A program made the position numbers and the translations under genes. Of a stretch of DNA of 64,000 nucleotides, positions 62,701 to 64,000 are shown in pieces. Origin of the DNA: Anarhynchus alexandrinus (taxonomy: Eukaryota > Chordata > Aves > Charadriiformes > Charadriidae); the NCBI GenBank assembly GCA_008711295.1, contig VUYV01000020.1, forward strand, positions 2,529,296 to 2,593,295. Reading direction: 5' to 3'. The stretch's first letter is position 1, and each line of letters begins with the position of its first letter. The notes under the pieces are model-generated. The model saw nothing but the letters and a program-made list of their open reading frames with translations, ran no database searches and was not told where the DNA came from.

Positions 62701-62733
62701 GGATAGTCTGAAAAAAAGAATATTTGTTTCTAA
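26502..62733 (+). CDS. DNAH8: DNAH8, dynein axonemal heavy chain 8 (N-terminal tail, 23 coding exons)
   Basis: Twenty-three exons join in one open frame of 3,161 nt (1,053 codons plus 2 bases), about a quarter of the roughly 4,500-residue protein; the rest lies beyond the right edge. DNAH8 is an outer-arm axonemal dynein heavy chain, an ATP-driven microtubule motor best known from sperm flagella; defects cause asthenozoospermia in mammals. The part here is the cargo/assembly tail. After a charged start (residues 1-60) come the conserved block ASRKLSRF...[23 protein letters not shown], then the tail domain DHC_N1 from about residue 320 ([16 protein letters not shown]) to about 940. No motor (AAA+) sequence is reached. 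I chose the ATG at 26502, one base after an acceptor; an upstream in-frame coding exon cannot be excluded. Synteny with GLO1 and BTBD9 separates it from the paralog DNAH5. Confidence 0.97.
27451..27585 (+). CDS. DNAH8: DNAH8 coding exon 2 (residues 97-141)
   Basis: The acceptor is ATGTTTTAG| and the donor is CCTTCG|GTGAGT; 45 codons, phase 0. It begins [15 protein letters not shown] and ends EEMILDAPS. Confidence 0.97.
28430..29029 (+). mobile_element. CR1 LINE fragment, reverse-transcriptase 3' end
   Basis: The segment begins within a CR1 ORF2 (GCACAAATACAGGCTGG). An open frame at 28506-29045 encodes the C-terminal part of a CR1 reverse transcriptase, with recognisable blocks such as [12 protein letters not shown] and [15 protein letters not shown]. 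It stops inside the element at GGTTGTTGAGGC; the missing 3' end follows after 165 bp of other sequence. Confidence 0.93.
29195..29349 (+). mobile_element. CR1 LINE 3' end, second part of a split copy
   Basis: The segment resumes with AACAGGTTGCCCAGAGAGG, repeating the last 30 bp or so of the preceding fragment. It continues through the CR1 3' UTR to ATTCTATGATTCTATG. Either one CR1 copy was split or two CR1 copies lie adjacent. Confidence 0.9.
30524..31042 (+). mobile_element. CR1 LINE fragment with internal deletion at an N
   Basis: The segment starts CCTTGGGGGTGTTGG and carries an open reverse-transcriptase frame (30518-30982; [18 protein letters not shown]). It loses part of the CR1 3' region at an undetermined base at 30965, then ends with the usual TTCTATGATTCTATG. 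It belongs to a different subfamily from the copy at 28.4 kb. Confidence 0.92.
31893..31977 (+). CDS. DNAH8: DNAH8 coding exon 3 (residues 142-170)
   Basis: The acceptor is GATTTAACAG| and the donor is GGAATAG|GTAAAT; 85 bp. It encodes [18 protein letters not shown] and onward to EAPGI, ending one base into the next codon (Glu). Confidence 0.95.
32832..32980 (+). CDS. DNAH8: DNAH8 coding exon 4 (residues 170-219)
   Basis: The acceptor is CTTTTCAG| and the donor is CATGAG|GTATTC; 149 bp. It encodes [18 protein letters not shown] and the block [15 protein letters not shown]. Confidence 0.96.
32981..34333 (+). other. DNAH8 intron 4
   Basis: This 1.35-kb AT-rich intron has no recognised element. 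Confidence 0.85.
34334..34523 (+). CDS. DNAH8: DNAH8 coding exon 5 (residues 220-283)
   Basis: The acceptor is ACAATGCAG| and the donor is TAGAAG|GTAAAT; 190 bp. It encodes [17 protein letters not shown] and the conserved [16 protein letters not shown]. Confidence 0.97.
34865..35028 (+). CDS. DNAH8: DNAH8 coding exon 6 (residues 283-337)
   Basis: The acceptor is TTTTTTCAG| and the donor is GAACAG|GTAAGT; 164 bp. It encodes [16 protein letters not shown] and ends with [16 protein letters not shown], near the start of the DHC_N1 tail domain. Confidence 0.97.
35029..36010 (+). other. DNAH8 intron 6
   Basis: This is a 0.98-kb AT-rich intron; nothing is recognised in it. Confidence 0.85.
36011..36187 (+). 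CDS. DNAH8: DNAH8 coding exon 7 (residues 338-396)
   Basis: The acceptor is TTCATTGCAG| and the donor is CTAAAG|GTAATA; 59 codons, phase 0. It encodes [18 protein letters not shown] and [16 protein letters not shown], strongly conserved tail sequence. Confidence 0.97.
36441..37184 (-). mobile_element. Solo LTR of an endogenous retrovirus, minus orientation
   Basis: A 744-bp element with ends TGTCGTGG...CAGGACA is flanked by a perfect 5-bp direct repeat CCAAG (36436-36440 and 37185-37189). Read on the minus strand it starts TGTCCTGGTTTGAGG and carries a TATA box (TATAAAA, 36837-36831) and an ATTAAA poly-A signal (36586-36581), the order expected for U3-R-U5. A 5-bp duplication fits ERVL-like elements; the class is inferred. 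No viral coding sequence is present. Confidence 0.9.
37261..37374 (+). CDS. DNAH8: DNAH8 coding exon 8 (residues 397-434)
   Basis: The acceptor is TTTCCCTCTAG| and the donor is GATCTT|GTAAGT; 38 codons. It encodes [18 protein letters not shown] through CQPLYNYDL. An LTR ends only 76 bp upstream of this exon. Confidence 0.97.
37375..40590 (+). other. DNAH8 intron 8
   Basis: This 3.2-kb intron holds one minus-strand CR1 (annotated). It also has a G-rich run at about 38888-38911 and a short direct repeat CACTGAGGGTTATACC near 38932-38968. Nothing else is recognised. Confidence 0.8.
39263..40019 (-). mobile_element. CR1 LINE, minus orientation
   Basis: The element begins ATCATAGAATCATTATGG (reverse complement of the CR1 3' tail) and can be followed for about 755 bp into the reverse-transcriptase region. 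A 99-codon open fragment at 39640-39341 has [18 protein letters not shown]. The 5' end is truncated near GGACTCGGCACATG. Confidence 0.93.
40591..40698 (+). CDS. DNAH8: DNAH8 coding exon 9 (residues 435-470)
   Basis: The acceptor is GCGCTTTAAG| (an AAG acceptor with a weak pyrimidine tract) and the donor is ATAAAG|GTAAAT; 36 codons. It encodes [18 protein letters not shown] and [14 protein letters not shown]. Confidence 0.96.
40841..41835 (+). mobile_element. Older solo LTR, plus orientation, interrupted by a second LTR
   Basis: The element is made of 40841-41081 and 41736-41835 (about 341 bp), starting TGTTGATC and ending CGTAACA. It is flanked by the 5-bp direct repeat AAGTC (40836-40840 and 41836-41840). 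The right-hand 100 bp, and about 20 bp left of the interruption, are clearly similar to the 3' end of the inserted LTR read on the minus strand (shared AGAATAATTGTCTAAAC). The left boundary rests on the repeat and the TG start alone. Confidence 0.65.
41082..41730 (-). mobile_element. Younger solo LTR, minus orientation, nested in an older LTR
   Basis: A 649-bp element with ends TGTTATGG...CAGGACA is flanked by the perfect 5-bp direct repeat CCTTG (41077-41081 and 41731-41735). On the minus strand it starts TGTCCTGGTTTGAGG, like the LTR at 36.4 kb, and ends AACCATAACA. It sits inside another LTR of the same broad family facing the other way. Only the LTR remains, with no internal viral genes. 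Confidence 0.88.
42549..42650 (+). CDS. DNAH8: DNAH8 coding exon 10 (residues 471-504)
   Basis: The acceptor is CTGCACTAG| and the donor is ATTCAG|GTTTGT; 34 codons. It encodes [18 protein letters not shown] and ends STVIGKIQ. Confidence 0.97.
42651..44308 (+). other. DNAH8 intron 10
   Basis: This 1.66-kb intron has one short CR1 3' fragment (annotated). Nothing else is recognised. Confidence 0.85.
43549..43645 (+). mobile_element. CR1 LINE 3' end fragment
   Basis: This 97-bp stub begins ACCTGGTCTAGTGGGAGG and ends ATTCTATGATTCTATG. It is strongly 5'-truncated, as is usual for CR1, and its 3' UTR matches the subfamily at 28.4 and 48.1 kb. Confidence 0.92.
44309..44455 (+). CDS. DNAH8: DNAH8 coding exon 11 (residues 505-553)
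   Basis: The acceptor is CTTTTTAG| and the donor is GAAAAA|GTGAGT; 49 codons. It encodes [18 protein letters not shown] and [18 protein letters not shown]. Confidence 0.97.
45412..45609 (+). CDS. DNAH8: DNAH8 coding exon 12 (residues 554-619)
   Basis: The acceptor is TATATTTCAG| and the donor is TTAGAG|GTAAGT; 66 codons. It encodes [18 protein letters not shown] and [18 protein letters not shown]. Confidence 0.97.
46173..46249 (+). CDS. DNAH8: DNAH8 coding exon 13 (residues 620-645)
   Basis: The acceptor is TATTCTTTAG| and the donor is CAAAG|GTATTG; 77 bp. It encodes [18 protein letters not shown], then HALQLLQ. A second AG lies 6 bp inside the exon. Confidence 0.95.
46710..46809 (+). CDS. 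DNAH8: DNAH8 coding exon 14 (residues 645-678)
   Basis: The acceptor is TTTAATACAG| and the donor is AAAAAG|GTATTT; 100 bp. Its first base completes Arg-645. It encodes [18 protein letters not shown] through [11 protein letters not shown]. Confidence 0.96.
48104..48887 (+). mobile_element. CR1 LINE copy, decayed
   Basis: This 0.78-kb copy runs from GTCATGAAGTCCAACAAGGC to the 3' tail CATTCTATGATAAT. Its reverse-transcriptase frame is broken: a TGA stop at 48434-48436 and, further on, a one-base loss at CTGGAGAGAGAAGG compared with the copy at 28.4 kb. It is the same subfamily as that copy. Confidence 0.93.
49192..49259 (-). mobile_element. Short CR1-type 3' fragment, minus orientation
   Basis: ATCATAGAATCATAGATT followed by TTGGAAGGGACCCACAAG is typical of the reverse complement of a CR1 3' end. 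About 68 bp are recognisable. Confidence 0.8.
49795..49914 (+). CDS. DNAH8: DNAH8 coding exon 15 (residues 679-718)
   Basis: The acceptor is GTTCTTATAG| and the donor is TTCCAT|GTAAGT; 40 codons. It carries the hallmark tail block [20 protein letters not shown] and [11 protein letters not shown], very conserved in outer-arm dynein heavy chains. Confidence 0.98.
49915..52379 (+). other. DNAH8 intron 15
   Basis: This 2.5-kb intron is nearly half CR1 sequence (50111-51252, annotated). The remainder is AT-rich with nothing recognised. Confidence 0.85.
50111..51252 (-). mobile_element. CR1 LINE, minus orientation, longest copy in the window
   Basis: About 1.14 kb, beginning with the (GAATA)n 3' tail and TTGAAAGGGACCTACAAC. 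Short open fragments on the minus strand (50606-50331, 50800-50576) match CR1 reverse transcriptase ([38 protein letters not shown]). Its (GAATA) tail and sequence differ from the other copies, so it is a third subfamily. It is truncated at its 5' end. Confidence 0.93.
52380..52515 (+). CDS. DNAH8: DNAH8 coding exon 16 (residues 719-764)
   Basis: The acceptor is GTTTTAATAG| and the donor is CAATATC|GTAAGT; 136 bp. It encodes [18 protein letters not shown] and [15 protein letters not shown]. The last exon base is C, which is unusual next to GT. Confidence 0.95.
53496..53683 (+). CDS. DNAH8: DNAH8 coding exon 17 (residues 764-826)
   Basis: The acceptor is GTCTTTGCAG| and the donor is TTAGAG|GTAAAC; 188 bp. 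It encodes [18 protein letters not shown], then [17 protein letters not shown], with a predicted Pro at the exon 16/17 junction. Confidence 0.96.
53702..54620 (+). other. DNAH8 intron 17
   Basis: This is an AT-rich intron with a short TG-rich run at about 54192-54210. Nothing else is recognised. Confidence 0.85.
54621..54701 (+). CDS. DNAH8: DNAH8 coding exon 18 (residues 827-853)
   Basis: The acceptor is ATAATTAACAG| and the donor is AAAAAG|GTTGGT; 27 codons. It encodes [18 protein letters not shown], then NLMAPKMKK. Confidence 0.96.
54702..56855 (+). other. DNAH8 intron 18
   Basis: This 2.15-kb AT-rich intron contains no recognised repeat or exon. Confidence 0.85.
56856..56972 (+). CDS. 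DNAH8: DNAH8 coding exon 19 (residues 854-892)
   Basis: The acceptor is TTGTGCTTAG| and the donor is AAAAAG|GTATAC; 39 codons. It encodes [18 protein letters not shown], then [12 protein letters not shown], a conserved tail block. Confidence 0.97.
56973..59442 (+). other. DNAH8 intron 19
   Basis: This 2.5-kb intron has several small ORFs on both strands that lack any recognisable motif. No mobile element is seen. Confidence 0.85.
59443..59562 (+). CDS. DNAH8: DNAH8 coding exon 20 (residues 893-932)
   Basis: The acceptor is CTCTTTTTAG| and the donor is AATGAG|GTATGT; 40 codons. It encodes [18 protein letters not shown] and ends [10 protein letters not shown]. Confidence 0.96.
60358..60499 (+). 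CDS. DNAH8: DNAH8 coding exon 21 (residues 933-980)
   Basis: The acceptor is TGTTTAACAG| and the donor is ACCAG|GTCGAT, a weak non-consensus donor; 142 bp. It encodes [18 protein letters not shown] through [18 protein letters not shown]. The frame is continuous into exon 22, so this donor appears to be used. Confidence 0.92.
60500..61612 (+). other. DNAH8 intron 21
   Basis: This 1.1-kb AT-rich intron ends in a long poly-T tract before the acceptor. Nothing else is recognised. Confidence 0.85.
61613..61728 (+). CDS. DNAH8: DNAH8 coding exon 22 (residues 980-1018)
   Basis: The acceptor is TTAATTTGCAG| and the donor is AAAAAG|GTATTT; 116 bp. The product is almost entirely charged or small residues, rich in Lys, Glu, Asp, Asn and Gly, ending NDKEDEFKK. 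It reads as a flexible loop in the tail; the end is more conserved than the start. Confidence 0.93.
62627..62733 (+). CDS. DNAH8: DNAH8 coding exon 23 (residues 1019-1054), last in window
   Basis: The acceptor is CTTTATTACAG| and the donor is GTTTCTAA|GTAAGT; 107 bp. It encodes [18 protein letters not shown], then [17 protein letters not shown], typical DNAH8 tail sequence, and ends two bases into a codon. Confidence 0.96.
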
Positions 62734-64000
62734 GTAAGTTGCAAATGAAAGATTCCTCACTAGTATTACCAGAACAAAGTTATTTCTGTGTTAACATAAT
62801 ACTACAAATATACATACACATGTGTAATGAAACATGCACATGTATCATTAGTCAAACAGTTCTGACCTCTTGGCCCTTTTAGCTCAATCAAAACCTGGAG
62901 AGCATTCCCTTTTTGTTGCAATGATGCTTTGGGCCCACGCTTTTCTTTTATGCTTTAATTCTTTATGTTAGTTATAGTCTATGCACTTCATTTTGTGCAG
63001 AAAATGAAGTTTATTTCTACTATTGTTTCCCTTCTGCTTGCACCCTTCCATTTTTATTCCCATATATTTACCTTGGGATTGCTTTCAAGATGCTTTTAGT
63101 ACAGTTTAGTACAACGCAAATGACTAGAACTTAAATGACCATTCTAGGTCATATATGGGATATGTTCATCTCATTTCAGATTATTTCTGCAAGCGTGGCA
63201 GTGCACTCAGAGTTGTTTCCCATGGGTTAAAGATCATCCATGCACTCTTTATGAATTCTGTATGATAATGGCAAGATCCATACAATTTTATCATTTTATA
63301 TTCAGTATGATTTCTATAGATTCTTCTCTGCTCAAACAGGCATACACTTCAAAGACAGAATTGCTTCAGTATAATATATTGTATATTGAAAAGCCTACTC
63401 AGAAGTCTATTGAGAGAATTTATTTTCTATTAAGAGAATTTATTTTAAGCAGGTGAAGTTGATGTTGTTTTGTCATTAATGCGGGTTGAAGCTCAAGTTG
63501 CTTTTTTCTTTTTCTGAGGACATCTTTCATAGAAAGTGTATTGAAATCCTGATCTTATTGAAGTCAATAGGAATTTATTTGTCTGTGTCCTTTATATTTG
63601 TCTATGGTATCATATTGTTGAATCCTCCCTTATTTGGTCACCACGTCATGTCATAGCATTTAGAAATTGTACTTTGCACTTTTTCATTTTTAGTTTTAGT
63701 TTTGAGTGGGTTCAGGTCATGTATTTGTCATGTTGCACTTTTCATCTTTGAAACTTCTGTTTTCTGTTCTGTTGAATATTTATCTAAAATGTAATGAGGC
63801 AACTTTTACTCTTGATAAGTTGTTACATAAAGTGGTTAGTAAAACCTTCTTATGCCATATTCAAAGCACTAGCAGAGTTCCATCATTCTTAAACTGATAT
63901 TAAAATCCAGAATCAGAAAATATTCTGAATAAAAAATTCTGAAAGCAGTGACTGGATCCAAGGTAACCTTTGTCTGAATGATGGAGCTCTGCCTATTATC
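62734..64000 (+). other. DNAH8 intron 23, continuing past the right edge
   Basis: At least 1.27 kb of AT-rich intron; no further exon is found before the end of the window. Confidence 0.8.

Noticed and set aside
26502..62733. Assignment to the paralog DNAH5 instead of DNAH8
   Set aside because: The two tails are similar, but the sequence blocks fit DNAH8 better and the neighbours GLO1 and BTBD9 fix the locus.
1..64000. CRISPR array, operon, tRNA or rRNA gene
   Set aside because: No regularly spaced repeats, no cloverleaf-like tRNA and no ribosomal sequence was seen; the gene structure is plainly vertebrate.

Overview
This is nuclear DNA from a bird, probably a neognath; I cannot name the species. 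Evidence: genes are split into short exons by GT-AG introns; many CR1 LINE copies end in the avian ATTCTATGATTCTATG-type 3' tail; there are short retroviral solo LTRs of a type common in birds; and two CpG islands sit at promoters. It is not prokaryotic, and long ORFs inside the CpG islands or the CR1 copies are not host genes. Three protein genes are recognised in the order BTBD9 (-), GLO1 (-), DNAH8 (+), the same order and orientation as on human 6p21.2.

Layout. 1-12.4 kb: the 5' part of BTBD9 on the minus strand, with a CpG-island promoter at 11.85-12.8 kb, two non-coding 5' exons, and three coding exons giving residues 1-271 (BTB and BACK domains); the rest lies off the left edge. 12.4-16.4 kb: intergenic. 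16.37-23.2 kb: the whole GLO1 gene in six exons, giving a 183-residue glyoxalase I with all four zinc ligands present. 22.65-24.27 kb: a CpG island between GLO1 and DNAH8, which lie head to head; it holds GC boxes and a candidate antioxidant response element. 26.5-64 kb: the first 23 coding exons of DNAH8 (about 1,053 residues of the axonemal dynein heavy chain tail), continuing off the right edge.

The reading frame is continuous across every exon junction of all three genes, and no internal stop or frameshift was found, so all three look functional. GLO1 and BTBD9 are widely expressed housekeeping-type genes. DNAH8 is an outer-arm dynein heavy chain used in sperm and ciliary axonemes. They share no pathway; what links them is conserved synteny and, for GLO1/DNAH8, a probable shared promoter.

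Mobile DNA is very uneven: I recognise none in the first 22 kb, but DNAH8 introns carry seven CR1 insertions of at least three subfamilies, one solo LTR 76 bp from an exon, and a nested pair of LTRs whose two target-site duplications are both still readable. I found no previously undescribed biological system. The points most worth a second look are the nested LTRs, the LTR beside DNAH8 coding exon 8, the candidate stress element upstream of GLO1, the CRE cluster at BTBD9, and a CR1 copy split by an unidentified 165-bp segment.
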